Positions 35,940 through 47,877 of a stretch of 64,000 nt of DNA are shown in pieces. The position numbers were made by a program, and so were the translations under genes. Below the pieces are notes generated by a model that made no database searches, had not been told where the DNA came from, and worked only from the letters and a program-made list of their open reading frames with translations. The DNA is taken from NCBI GenBank assembly GCA_037043455.1, contig JAWPHD010005112.1:106527-170526 (forward strand), read 5' to 3'. Position 1 is the stretch's first letter. Each line of letters begins with the position of its first letter. Origin of the DNA: Cyrtodaria siliqua (Eukaryota > Mollusca > Bivalvia > Adapedonta > Hiatellidae).

Positions 35940-37314
35940 ATCAGCGTGTTTCCCAGCAGAACTTGGCCTACCGCCACGGGACATCAGTATCCATCGACAC
36001 ATCAGTTTCCCCAAGTTTAATTTATTGATATTGCTATCATACGATATTGAACAACATCATCATCACGTTTATTTATAAGGCATTGTCTCATATCGAGCTC
36101 AATTCATAAAACGCCACTAGAATGACAATGGAAACAATTCCAACATATGAAAATATTCAATTTCAAATGAATAAATCATGCACAAAATGTGATTGAAACA
36201 GTTAATATTTTTGAAACCACAAGGAAAGACAACTCTAAACTTAAATAGTATTGGAATTGTCGGGCACGTTTATGACACAGATTTCGTAACCACTCATAGA
36301 CTGATATAGCTTATATGTTACAATTTAATTGAAACTTATAGTATTATACACATATAAAAGTACCTGTGCATGTTACCTTACAACATATCATGTTTATCTT
36401 GCATTCAATGTTTACATGTTTATCTTAAATTCACTAGATGCAACACATTACACAGGGGGTATACGCACATGATTGTTGAAACAAGATGGTTACTTAAATA
36501 CGTGTATCAATGATTGCTGCAATTATCTATAATGTATTCCTACATTTCACTTTGTTATCTAGATTTGAAGAGTGTTCAAATTGAATGTAAGCTTAGAAGA
36601 GGAAATAGCACTAAAGTAATATTTAACGAGGAAAACATGTTAAGTCACTATATAGGTATACTTTAATACTTTTATATACAATTGTCATGACAGGATTTAG
36701 ATTTTAGGACTCGTTATATTATTTAATATATTGACGACACGTTTCATTCATACTAGTTAATGTAGCTTCTGTTTGTTTTATATTAATACAAAAACTAAGT
36801 GTCATCTAATAAACACATAAATGAACAGTTACACGTATTACATGTAGTCGTCAAACGAATATACACATTAAAACGCAATCAAAACTACTATGAAAATAGC
36901 TATGTGTTAGAAATCTACGCTATTAATTTGAATTACCTACTTGAATTCCATCGGTTGCTGTATCAATATATACTTAAAAGAACAAGAAACTCATAATGGG
37001 TATTTTCGCTATACAGTATATGTTTAATATGCTACTGCTAATCAAATGGTACAGGGCGACATTATGCCTGTCCTTTCAGAAAGAAGGTTCGTCCTTGAAT
37101 GCTGCTTTCCCTGTCCGATATTGTTATCTTTGTTTAAACAGCACCGAACACACTAATGGTTACCCCTTTAAAGTTTTATTCTCGACAGAATGCGCATTGG
37201 ACTCAAGCAGGTGAGCAAACGTAACTGACATGGCTTGACTTTTTCAAGAGAAACTTCAACATTTATAAATTTCGTATAACATAGCATATTTTGATTAAAA
37301 GGTCTACTATATGA
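35940..37314. other. Non-coding stretch, probable 3' flank
   Basis: No gene. A tiny family C 3'-end fragment (TCCTTGAATGCTGCTTTCCC) lies at 37090-37125. Confidence 0.5.
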
Positions 37315-37710
37315 CAGAGTTGCCCTTTCGTAATTAGTTGTAGCCCCTTTTTGTTCAGAACACGTTGAGATGTATCTGTAATGTTACGTGGAATTAGGTA
37401 TATATGATACTGTAGTATAGGCACATTTTGGGTATTCGTTTCGTTTTCGTTTCAGTATATTTTAATCTGTGACAGAAAACAGTACTGAGATAGATATAGC
37501 CTCTATGTATTCGTGTAATTACTTGCTGATTGCTTTACTAGCGTGATATTGGTGGTCTGCCTTCCATGAGATTTCTACTTGTATATTTACTTTGCCTTTC
37601 TCTAACTAGCTGTAGACTTTTTTACGGAACACATTACAATATACTTTGGGAATATTACGAATCATTTAGCATATACTATAGTGTATTATAGGTATATGTG
37701 CCATTATGCT
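37315..37710 (+). repeat. Diverged direct repeats of about 110 bp, 280 bp apart
   Basis: TTGCCCTTTCGTAATTAGTTGTAG...GGTATATATGATACTGTAGTATAGG at 37319 recurs as TTGCCTTTCTCTAACTAGCTGTAG...CATATACTATAGTGTATTATAGG at 37598. Confidence 0.6.
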
Positions 37711-37744
37711 TTTTCTATTACATGTGTATGCATGGGCTGAATAT

Positions 37745-38140
37745 TAAAATGACGTCTTGCTATAAAGTAGAATATCGCTTTAACCGGTGCTTGGTGGCGT
37801 GAGAGATATGGCAGTAGACATTATCTCTAATGAACAGACTCAATAATAATAATAATAATAATAGTAGCAGTCTTTATTTACAGAGGGCAACACATTTAAT
37901 TATAAACTAATCTTCCATGAGGCCCTCTATTGTATACAAATTTGCAAATGACAATTGACAGAACAAATAAAATAAAGCAGTAATCAATAAAGGCAAAATT
38001 GTTTTTAAAAACTAAACCTTCAAACTTTGCAAACACGTTAACTCACATACACTCATTTACCGTAATAAAGCGCAGTCTGCTACTTTTATCTCTTGTTTGT
38101 GTTTGTTGCTTCCAATGGATCCCTTTTATGTATTATTAAT
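37745..38140 (+). repeat. Family D copy with an insertion in the hairpin loop
   Basis: Left half 37745-37842 (AAGTAGAATATCGC, GCGTGAGAGATA and TATCTCTAATGAACAGACTC) and right half 38062-38140 (AATAAAGCGCAGTCTGC, TTATCTCTTGTTTGTG) flank about 200 bp of foreign sequence that begins with AAT repeats. The first hairpin of the family has the arms AGAGATA/TATCTCT here. Confidence 0.75.
37842..37866 (+). repeat. AAT microsatellite
   Basis: Seven AAT units at the junction of the insertion in the D element. Confidence 0.9.
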
Positions 38141-38255
38141 ATGTTAACATATATGTTCAATCGCACTATAATAATTTCTGATACAATCATGTACCACGCA
38201 ATCATAACGTCCTTTCCAATCGATTGTTTTTCAAGAACCCACACTACTGGAGACG

Positions 38256-38660
38256 ATGCTCATTAAATGGCCATTACTTACCCATGACCTCAATGCCATT
38301 ACAATTCCCATTAATAATGTAGTTTTTAATGGAAGTTGTTACTATATATTTCATATAAGTGGCCCCTTTAGTTATTGCACTTTTAATGGCTGTAATATTA
38401 ATGGCATCCAACAATGTAATGCCCATTATTTAAAATAATTGTCATTACTGAATACTAAGGACCCCATTATTATGACAGTTATTAAACTCATTTTGACATT
38501 ACAATTTTGGGATATTTTGTAATAGTTAAAATAATGGTCATTACTAGACTGATAATAATGGTTATTATTGAGCAACATCTCTTGTGAATAGTGGCCATTA
38601 CTTTCAAATCAAAGTGATCATTAATTTAAATACTGTTCGCATTGATAAAAGTAAGGGCCA
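38256..38660. repeat. Left subterminal cluster of CCATTA/TAATGG motifs
   Basis: AATGGCCATTA, TGCCATTACAA, CCCATTAATAATG, TTAATGGC, TGCCCATTATT, GGTCATTAC and GGCCATTAC recur irregularly on both strands. Confidence 0.8.
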
Positions 38661-39234
38661 TTATTATTTACTTGTACACATGATAGATGGGTGTTACCTA
38701 GCTACCGTTCATAAGGATAGCCTTTTGTATTTATTTGCCAGTAGAGCTAAACATGGAGGTACATATACAGCACCGTACAGCATATATGTACATTTTGTGT
38801 ACTTTAAGCTTTAATATGGTCATTTTTCAGATAACTGGAAAAGTGATTACAATACACTGAACCTTTGATGTCATGTGAGCTTTCAAAAAACATGTGTAGA
38901 GTACATGCATAGCATTTAAACGTTCATGGAATGAAAATATCTTTATAAATATAGAAATATGAAGAAATACAAAACACTTAAACTGTTATTCAGAGAGTTA
39001 AAATACAAAATTTAAAGAAACTGATCATGAATGCCCAGGATGAATCAGGACAGACGACCAAACAACTTCTCTAATGGTTTATAGACAGATTTATTGCAAA
39101 CAACAAGAGGACCCATATTGCCTTATTGGCTGGAATAATATGGACATAATCAGATAAAATGTTTTCACTAGATCATTTGAGCGGAATCTAGTTGGTTCAA
39201 ATTTATGTCAAAGTGGTTATTAAAATAAACATTC

Positions 39235-39745
39235 CCAGTAAATTTTGTAAAGATCAGATGAAAAATTAAGGAGCTAGTGTTCACAGAGCAAAAATAAAGC
39301 ATGTTTTCAATAGTCAAGTTTATTATATACCATCTGTGCTCAGGTTTGGTGAAGATCAGATGCAACATTGAGGTTCTCAAGCATTAACAAGGCAAACTAA
39401 GGCATTTTCTTTCTTTAAATCAGTTGCAAGGACTATATAACTTGTGTGTTATATTTTTTATGATACATGTATTATGTGGTTTTGGAACTTCACTTTGCAT
39501 TAATATAAAGATTCTGACCAAATTTAGTCAAGCTGAGATGAGATTTTTCATGAAACATGGTCCATAACTCTACAGTGTTTCTTAACCGATATGTAGTGGT
39601 TTTCAAACGTGTTAGGGCTTTCATCAATACAAAGGCCCCGACCAAGTTTGATTAAGATTAGATGCAATATGAATGTACTTGAGTGCTAACAACAACAAAT
39701 AACAGACGGATGCACAGATAACGGACAGCATATCATGACATAAGC
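39235..39745 (+). repeat. Degenerate tandem repeat, unit about 150 bp
   Basis: GTAAAGATCAGATGAAAAAT, GTGAAGATCAGATGCAACAT, AAGCTGAGATGAGATTTTTC and TAAGATTAGATGCAATATGA mark about four diverged units, each with a GCTAACAA-like end. Typical of bivalve dispersed tandem repeats. Confidence 0.6.
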
Positions 39746-41467
39746 CGGTCGAGTAAAACAGTATAAACTAGTTTTATTATAAAGAAGGGGTAACAAATAA
39801 TAATTGCTTTTATTACCAGGTACTAGATATAATATCATAAGGTTACTTTCTGAAATACAGCTGTATTAATTATTGACCATACGATTTATGACAGAGGACA
39901 ACCGATTTCAAACTGTGAATAGCAAATAGGCAAATTACTTTAATCGGCCGGAAAAGGAACTTCCGGGATTCTGACATTTTTTTTTTGTTACTTCTAATCT
40001 TCACATGCGGTTACAGATCTTGATAATAGTACTACGTTTCCAATGATGCAATACCCCTAGTGGACTATTTTTGATGATTGAATATGAAATTCACCTCATT
40101 ACGTGTCAATAAAGATAATCCATGGATATATGAAGCACTATAATGAATATATATAGCAATATTGAAACAATATATGCCACAAGATTGTTGTAACCTATAC
40201 ATGGAGAGAAAAAAACAACGCCTGTTTTTTGTATGTCAGGGTATAGAAGTATACTGTCAAACATTTCTGTGCTGCGAGAAAAGTGACTATGCTGTTTGGC
40301 CAATGTAAAACCAAATAAATAAACTAAACTAGGGTATAATGCACACGCTTACATTACAGAAAGGATAGACAGAAGAAGATATAGTGTTGTATTATATGTA
40401 TACATGTAAGTCATATTTATTTACATCTACTTGAACACGTCTTTTCACTAATGTAATGCAAGCCTGTGCTACTATCTGCCTAAATTGGTTACTCGGATAG
40501 TTTAATTTTTAAGCTGAAGTGACATGGAGTCTTCGTTTTTTGAATGTGTTTACCATAAGAGATGCAACACTGAAATTATTCGCGAAAACACATGATAATG
40601 TAGAGCACCGCGATTGAAACAATAAATTATGCACAGGTAAATGCAAAGTTATATCAAATACATATTAAATTACCGTTCACTGAAAGAATCTCGCATCTCC
40701 ATGCAGAAGTCAGTTGGCATCGGGATCTAAAGACTGAGTCATGTCGTCCCATATCCTATTTTCATCTCGGACCTGCCTTCATCGGACTATTTCCATTTTA
40801 CAAGTGAACTGATTTGAAATTATTGCCACTGTGCCATTTCATAAAAGCGTACTGAATGTGAGCCATATATTATTTTTTTGTGTTGAAACAGAAAAAATGT
40901 CAAACAATCTCTTCGATTCAGATGTTTTCAAAATGATCAGCTGTTCTCGCGTTGCGCCTCTCGCTAGGCAAGATTAGAGAATCAAAGTACTTGAATTACT
41001 GTGAGTATGTTGACGTTAAAATTAAGAGGACATTTAAAGCGAGAAAATGAGAAGATGACACTTTAAAATGGACCACCTGAAATGATAACAAACACTCCTT
41101 CAAATCAGGGCACAGCAGGAGCAATTTGGAGTTATTGTCCTTTGTTATTTTATTTCATGCATTTAATGTCAGTTAATGATACTCTACTTCCAATTTTCTC
41201 TTTAAGTAGTGAGTTTTCATTCGGCGAGCATTCATCGGTTCTACTTTAATTTCTTGTTGTATTGATTAAAACAAACCTTGGTGATGACACATTAAAGCAA
41301 TTATATATAATGAAGTAATTAATTGCGACCTTCATTTGTTGTATACAAGTCTTAACAGATCACGGTCACCATTAAGTAAACTTAAGGTGATAAGTCCCAC
41401 CATTGTAGTGTAAGCATTATCCCTAAACAATAGTTACCATTTTCAATGATATGGTATTCGTGTAGGT

Positions 41468-41580
41468 AAGACCATGTTCCTGTATGGTCAACACTGTTCT
41501 GATACTGACATCAGTCAAGAGCATGGTCTTCGTGTAGGAAGATCCCTTTTCTGTACGGTCAACAGTGTTTTGATTCAACT
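41468..41580 (+). repeat. Short tandem duplication
   Basis: GTGTAGGTAAGACCATGTTCCTGTATGGTCAACACTGTT-like sequence appears twice (41460 and 41534) with changes. Confidence 0.65.
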
Positions 41581-42636
41581 CCAAGTTTTAATCTTTGATT
41601 ACATAGAAAACTTCCGGCGACTACTCCTCAAAGGTTTCAAAGACTTCTTCTCGGATTTTCCTAAATCTTCAGTGCTCGCAAAGTAGGATAGACTGACGCC
41701 CGGGGCTCTTCGAAATCCATTCCGGGTCTCATTTTGCAGACAAGAAGCCCGTCGGGCCTGTCTACAAAACAATCCCCAAGATCTATTTTACTTGATCTCA
41801 AGATCCCCAATACTCCCATGTGTATTGTGAACTGTGAAAACACTTGCAATAAAGTAATTAAAATGTGTGTGAGGTATGAATATTTTGCCCGGCTTCGTTT
41901 CGGCAATTTGTGACAACAGAGATCGACAATTATTGACATAAAATTACATTATCCTGCTATTAGGGTTGTGTTGTCTTTCCTCTTTTGATAAGAAATACCA
42001 TTTATGACATTCAAAACACATTAATGCACGAAAAAGGTTCGTAATTGATGGTATTTAGATTGAATGTTCGCGAAATGTCCGGGCCGTAAAAGTGCGGTGT
42101 CATCATAGTAGTTCGGATGGTACATAATTATTTCGGATTTGTTTTTTTGTTTTGTTTTTTTGTTTTTTTACATAATCGAATAAGAAAAACATTCCATTCA
42201 TTATTTAATCCATCATTATTTATTTTATCAATGTGTAAGGTGTAAGGAGTTCCTGGAATCCTATTTTTAAATGAATTCTAGTCTAGGCTCCCAATTCTTT
42301 AACTTTGCATGACAAAATGAAACATATAGTTAGAGGAGGCCCTGATAGTCTAATAAAATCTGATTAAAAATTTGGCTCCAAGTTCGGCTCCAGTTTGACC
42401 AAGTCGGCTCTGATTATTATTGTTTGGCAAAAGTGCTAGTACTCTCTTTTGCATCGGTTATATATTCTATTCTAACCTATTTGAAACGAAGTGGTAAATA
42501 AGTCCGCTGAGTAGGGAGCATAAAGCGGTAGAAAAATAAAATATAGTCAGAGGAGGTTCTGAGTTTGATTAATACATACGTAACAAATGTGTGCTATAAA
42601 AGTGAATAAAGACACATTTCCACTAAGAAAAAAATG

Positions 42637-42700
42637 GACTTTTCCATTTTAAATCAGGGCCTGTCCATTTTAAATCAGGGCCTGTCCATTTTCAGAAGCA
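42637..42700 (+). repeat. 21-bp minisatellite, about 2.5 copies
   Basis: CCATTTTAAATCAGGGCCTGT is repeated exactly, then a partial unit. Confidence 0.9.
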
Positions 42701-42786
42701 AGATGCCCTAATTTTATGTAAACACTGATCTTAACAAGAACATGGTGTCTCTTTCTCTCTCTCTTTCAATTGTTTTTGAAAGGTGT

Positions 42787-42864
<78 letters not shown>
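42787..42864 (+). repeat. (CT)n(AT)n microsatellite
   Basis: CT repeats from about 42788 to 42840 pass into AT repeats up to 42864. Confidence 0.95.
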
Positions 42865-42869
<5 letters not shown>

Positions 42870-42870
<1 letters not shown>

Positions 42871-43330
42871 GATACTTAAAAATAATAAAATTAATGTAAT
42901 GCCCATGATCTTCATATTGAGCTTTACTGATATTTTATTTCTTATTAATTTGCTACAAGAAATTCAGATAATGGCCAGTCATTTTTATTTTAATGGTCAC
43001 GCTAAAAAAAGTTAAAACAATTAATGGTCATCTTATTATTACAATTAATGGGCATTATTTCAATTGAAACATAAACTAATGGGGCATTACTTTGTTAATG
43101 TCTCAAAGTTAATACCACAAGTTCTAAATATCTTTTTATTGGGATAAATAATGGTTCAATTACCTATTAATGACCAATAATTTAATATTATTGACCATTA
43201 TTTCTTTATTAATGGTACAGAACAGCGTTGCCATTAAATATTCAAAACAATAATTAAAGGCTATATTTCATGGGTTTGGTGATTTTAATGGCATTTTCAT
43301 GGTATTTTCATGGCATTTTTATGGTTTTGA
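42870..43330. repeat. Right subterminal cluster of TAATGG/CCATTA motifs
   Basis: TTAATGGTCAT, TTAATGGGCATTAT, TAATGGGGCATTAC, TTATTGACCATTA and ATGGCATTTTCATGG repeats mirror those at the left end of the CACTA-like element. Confidence 0.8.
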
Positions 43331-43342
43331 TTTGCAGTAGTG

Positions 43343-43802
43343 CCACATGTGTTCTATTGTCTTTATCAAAATATCCCGATGTATTTTGTTTGTTTCGTCA
43401 TTTCTTAAGAAAGAAGTAGTCATTGGTTTATGTTGGGTTTATTCATTGCAATGTACATTCTATCCTACTTATGTGAATATATGGATATTATATACAGGAT
43501 AGGTAGTGGACAATTTCACAAGGTTCACTTAATGTAGAATTTTCATATAAATGCACAGATTATGCTTCTTAGTATGACGTACACGATTTGTTTACTGGCC
43601 GTGGCATTTATAATCGAGTATATGACTATCTGAGGAGACGACCTGAGAACAGAAGAAGGAGGCAGTGCGGGTACAGATATTTGCATTGTATCTGATGAAT
43701 TTTCCCCATTTAAATTGATAGTATTTCAGTTGTTATTAAAATGTGTTAAATTACCGCAAACAGTGTTTTTTGGTCAAACGTGCATTGTCTTTTAATGTAA
43801 AA
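43343..43802. other. Non-coding stretch
   Basis: No recognised feature. Confidence 0.5.
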
Positions 43803-44131
43803 AAGAGTATGATAATGGACCTTTGGAAACGGCCGAGCACGACACATACGAAATATTGCAGTCTCGGTTTGATTGAGCAGTAGTGAAATATGCTAGCTAC
43901 CGCTCACGCCCTCTAGCCCCGGGTTGAGCAGAACTCAATATTAATAAAATCAACAGTACAAAATTTAAACCATCCCGAAGATGGCATGCATATGGTGGTG
44001 GACATGGACTATCTTTCTTCCTCATGTCGTACGGCAGTATCTAATAAAAGTAAATGCCCCGATGCGAAATAAACATAATGGAATTTAGTTGGGAGCAGCG
44101 GTTATGAAGCCTGCCTATCACAAGTAACAGT
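43803..44131 (-). repeat. Family A copy, minus strand
   Basis: Contains GAGTATGATAATGGACC, CGGCCGAGCACGACACATAC, ATTGCAGTCTCGG, CCCCGGGTTGAGCAGAACTC and CATCCCGAAGATGGCATGCA. The first hairpin is GAGCGGTAG/CTACTGCTC here, a compensated variant of GAACGGTAG/CTACCGTTC. The 5' arm of the second hairpin is deleted. Confidence 0.8.
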
Positions 44132-44644
44132 CAAAATATTCAGTCTTTAGTACTGTAGCAATGTATTACAATTTATTAATACGTTAACAGTCGACCTGCT
44201 CAAATTACTAGATTGTCTCATTTAATCGTGGCAAATCGTTCAGCTATCAAGCCTTATAGTGGTCTCAAACACAGACTGCTTCCGTTCTGCCTATGCAACT
44301 TTTTAAACCAAGAAACATATGTTTCTCTCTTGCCAGTAAATGGTAAGATTTCAAGATTTCAACAATTATTTGACCATTTTGAATATCTACCAGGGCGCTT
44401 AAGTTAAATTAAATATACAGATTTATAGATTACTAAATGATTGCCCATTCCTTGTACAATTTGCGCGATTTGCCGTGTTATCGTTCCAGATAATTCATAA
44501 CGAGTTTCATTTAGTGAGCTTAAAATCATTAATATCACATGGCATACCAGTCAAATGTCGAAACTATAATACAGATAAAGTAGTATATAAACACTCATGT
44601 CTGACAGACTGCAGAGCCTAAACGACAATTACAGTTGTGTATTG
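44132..44644. other. Non-coding stretch
   Basis: No recognised feature. Confidence 0.5.
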
Positions 44645-45180
44645 ATAATGAAAACAAATATAAATCCCAGCATCCAAACGCAATGGCACCGTAAGTCCGC
44701 ACATCCGCACAAACAAATAACATGATAATTATTAAATATACAAGATAAGAACAACACACAACTTAAATAATGGTGAAGACAGGGTTACCAACTTAGTAGT
44801 AAATATGGCAGTAAATATGGCATGTCCACCTCTATATGGATGCCATCTTCGGGATGGTTAAAATTCTGCACTATTGATTTTATTTATGAATATTGAGTTC
44901 TGCTCAACCCGGGGCTATGGGGCGTGAACGGTAGCAAGCACATTTCACTACCGTTCATGAACAGTCTCTATCAAAATGTGTTCGGCCATTTCCAAAGGTC
45001 CGCTTTCATACTCTTTTAGAACGGTCAGTAGCAATATGGCCTACTTGTTAGCTTAAACCGGTGCTTTGTGAATACCACCTCGCTATTATCCTGACTTCAG
45101 TGTCCAAATTGACAAGACCGTGTACATAAAAGGTCACCCCACCAAGAGGAAATAGCTAACAACAAAGTCCACATCCAGAG
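44645..45180 (-). mobile_element. Family C subfamily (B) 3'-UTR copy interrupted by a family A insertion
   Basis: 44645-44787 ends GGGTTACCAACTTAG. The block resumes at about 45018 with AACGGTCAGTAGCAATATGG and CTCGCTATTATCCTGACTTC, as in the uninterrupted copy at 20085-20640 (ACCGACTTGGAACGGTCAG). The break is filled by a family A sequence. Confidence 0.7.
44788..45017 (+). repeat. Family A element nested in the B copy
   Basis: GATGCCATCTTCGGGATGG, CTCAACCCGGGGCTATGG, hairpin arms TGAACGGTAG/CTACCGTTCA, CATGAACAGTCTC, then the end TTTCCAAAGGTCC...CATACTCTTTTAG. TTAG lies at both junctions and may be a short target duplication. The 3' arm of the second hairpin is deleted. Confidence 0.75.
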
Positions 45181-45879
45181 AAATTTATCAAATGATGTAC
45201 ATATATGTTGTAAAAATATATAAAAACAAAACATAATTAAACAAGTATAGAGTTCGTGTTGTACTCTTTTGAAAGACGATTGACGCCGACGTCATTACTC
45301 GGCCCCACCTCAATTCCATTATGTGATTGGAAATATTATATCAGCTGGATTTTATATCGAATATTTCAAACAAAAAAATAAACAAGTTTAAAAACATTTT
45401 GAACTAAAAAATGCGATAATATATTTAAAAGTATCTATTAATTGTTTTAATTATACGATATGCAAATATTTTAAGCCGAAATTAAGGTTTCATTTAATAC
45501 CCCAGCCAACCCTGATTTCGTTTCTAGGAGAAGGTATTGGATGGAGTATAAAAATAAATACTCGAACCACGTATTTTTGGAATAAATATACATAATACAT
45601 TCATTTCCGAACAATGAAATACCAAAACCTGTATCGCTAGACGAGTTTTCTATTATATATCACAATAGTATTAAAAATGTCGTTTATCCAACAGATATGG
45701 CAAGTCCACTTGAGGTGATACATGTACACATTTCGAAAACACGTTATTCGAGTTATCTCCCGTATCAGTATTTATTAAATTTCCTTTCATCTACAGTGTG
45801 AAATGAATACGATATTATCATGTTTTGACGCGCATACGATTGCATACCGTTATGTGAAAGAAATACTTCCACAAGACAA
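45181..45879. other. Non-coding stretch
   Basis: No recognised feature. Confidence 0.5.
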
Positions 45880-46200
45880 GACAAGATTGCAGATAAACAT
45901 CAAACGTTACCGTGTGTTTGGGCTGTAGGTAGACGTCATCATAGGGTCCATATCCTGTCCGCTCATCGCACAATTAAATAGGAAACTATAGTGGCGTCCA
46001 CCACTAAGCCTGCAGTGCTTTGTAAAATGATAGGGTCATAACCTCTTTTAATTAATAAACCTTTTAACAAATCTAACAAAGATAATATGAAAGTGATCAT
46101 GACCAAGGATCGTACGAATTTTGTAAATCACATCACCATCGAAATCAGGTTGTGATAGTCCTTGTCACAGAAGAGTTCTTAAAATACATTTATATATGGT
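45880..46200 (-). mobile_element. Family C fragment, end of ORF, minus strand
   Basis: GTAGACGTCATCATAGGGTC, GCTCATCGCACAATTAAATA, CCACCACTAAGCCTGCAGTG and CATCACCATCGAAATCAGGT match 34880-35115 closely. Confidence 0.8.
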
Positions 46201-46427
46201 GGTATATTTCTGCCACTAGATACTATTATCACGATTATTTCTAGATAGTAGCATGAATTGTTCGATATAATAATGAATTTTCACGAAAATCTTATACAAT
46301 TTGTTAGATAAAATCATATAATTGTCATTAACTTATGATGTTAAATGCTACGATAATGCCAACTACTGCCACCATGATAGTTTCTTATCACGAATAGTTT
46401 GATACCCGTATCCGGTTGGGGTAAAAC

Positions 46428-47621
46428 CCAGATAGCATGCATATGTTGGGCCTACGTAGGAAGATGATCGGTTGGTTGGCGTTGGCTTGTCAGTGTTGGC
46501 TCAATGTTGGACCACTTGAGTGAATATGCTCACTTGATGGGTTAAAACATAATGCATATTCATACATTGGGCCGACATTGTGGCACTATATCACGTTTTT
46601 GTGTATTTTGAGTCATTGTCTACAAGTACTTGCTTTCCCAGCTAGCATTATAACCTTGGTTCGGCAACAATAGCCCAAAGTAGTATTGTCAAGCAGCCTC
46701 AAAGATGTCACGACGGTTGCCAATAACGTTTAGAAATAGTTAACTCACCGTTGGCTCAACGTTGAACTAACGTTTCAAATTACTAACGTTGTTACCACAC
46801 CCTTGAGCATAAACTACGTCATTATCTTTATTTAATTATTCATTCTCTTTTGATGACATTCATTTTATTTTTATAAATGTCTTAACTCTTTTATTATATA
46901 TAAATATAACTAATCAGTGAATATCAATATAAACATAGTAAATATATAAATATAAAGAAACAGTTTTAAAGTTATAATTGTATACACATATCACGATATG
47001 TGAAAACAATTCCAGTCCAAACATAATGCCGAGTCAACGTGGGATTCTACCCAGAGGCTCATATGGTAGAGGGACTATCAACCTTAGAAATAATCATCGA
47101 TAATTAAAAATTGTTCTTTGTGAAGCAGAACAAGGTTGCTACATTTCCACCATGCAGCTAATGTCCATCTTTAGAAAGTGGATTACATCACTTTTAACGA
47201 AGCCTGAGAAGCAAAATAAATTAAACTATAAAACTACTGTTTATACAAAAAACGTTGGGGCGATGGTCTAACGTTGTAGACAACTTTACATTATTTCCAC
47301 ACACTATTGGCCCAACAATACACCAACATGTTGGGCGACTGTGGAAAAGATGAACAGAATCAAATGGGCCCAACGTAAAAGACCAACATAGGGCCAGTTG
47401 TGTTAGCCCAACCATTTTCCACCATCAAATCTCAGTTGGTTTGATGTTGACCCATTTTTCCACTATTATCAAGAAGCATTGGCCCAACACTAAGCCAACA
47501 TGTTGGGCCACTATGGAAATGATGAGCAGAATCAAATGGGCCCAACGTAAAAGACCAACACAGGGCCAACGAAAGTGATGATATTGGTTTAATGTTGGCC
47601 CAACATATGCATGCTATCTGG
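46428..47621. mobile_element. TIR element with GTTGGCCCAAC-rich interior
   Basis: Termini CCAGATAGCATGCATATGTT (46428) and the reverse complement AACATATGCATGCTATCTGG (ending 47621) match over about 25 bp, to GGGCC/GGCCC. The interior is rich in GTTGGCCCAAC/CAACGTTGG words and has two units of about 177 bp (47300-47400 and 47480-47580, sharing ATCAAATGGGCCCAACGTAA). No transposase ORF. A target duplication is not evident. Confidence 0.75.
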
Positions 47622-47877
47622 TACAGTCCGAACTATAACGAAAACTATCGGTGCTCGGAGATTATGATGGCTAATAGTGTCTATAAAAGTGATTATTGAT
47701 ATGTATAATATTGTTCATATTATTTCTGATAAAATGAATGTAATTATATTAAATCTAAAAATAAACATAGGATGTTAAAATATATATAAACAATCTGTAT
47801 TGTACAAAACATCAACGTGGTGACAGAAGTGGGCAGTATCTATATATTTTTTATTTTTTCCTTATCTGTAATTTATT

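Larger units (their letters stand above)
38242..43342. mobile_element. Candidate non-autonomous CACTA-like (EnSpm) element, 5.1 kb
   Basis: Starts CACTACTGG (38242) and ends GCAGTAGTG (43342), inverted termini of 8 matching bases beginning CACTA. Both are flanked by the trinucleotide CCA (38239-38241 and 43343-43345), the 3-bp target duplication usual for CACTA elements. The first 420 bp and last 470 bp are both packed with TTAATGG/CCATTA motifs, like the subterminal repeats of this superfamily. No transposase ORF is seen inside, so it would be non-autonomous. The inverted repeat is short and identity between the ends is low, hence moderate confidence. Confidence 0.55.

Noticed and set aside
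35824..36078. 84-codon ORF overlapping the tail exon in another frame
   Set aside because: Its frame would need a phase 1 junction, whereas exon 2 ends in phase 0; no motif.
42770..43015. 81-codon ORF beginning with Ser/Leu and Tyr/Ile repeats
   Set aside because: Produced by the CT and AT microsatellite.
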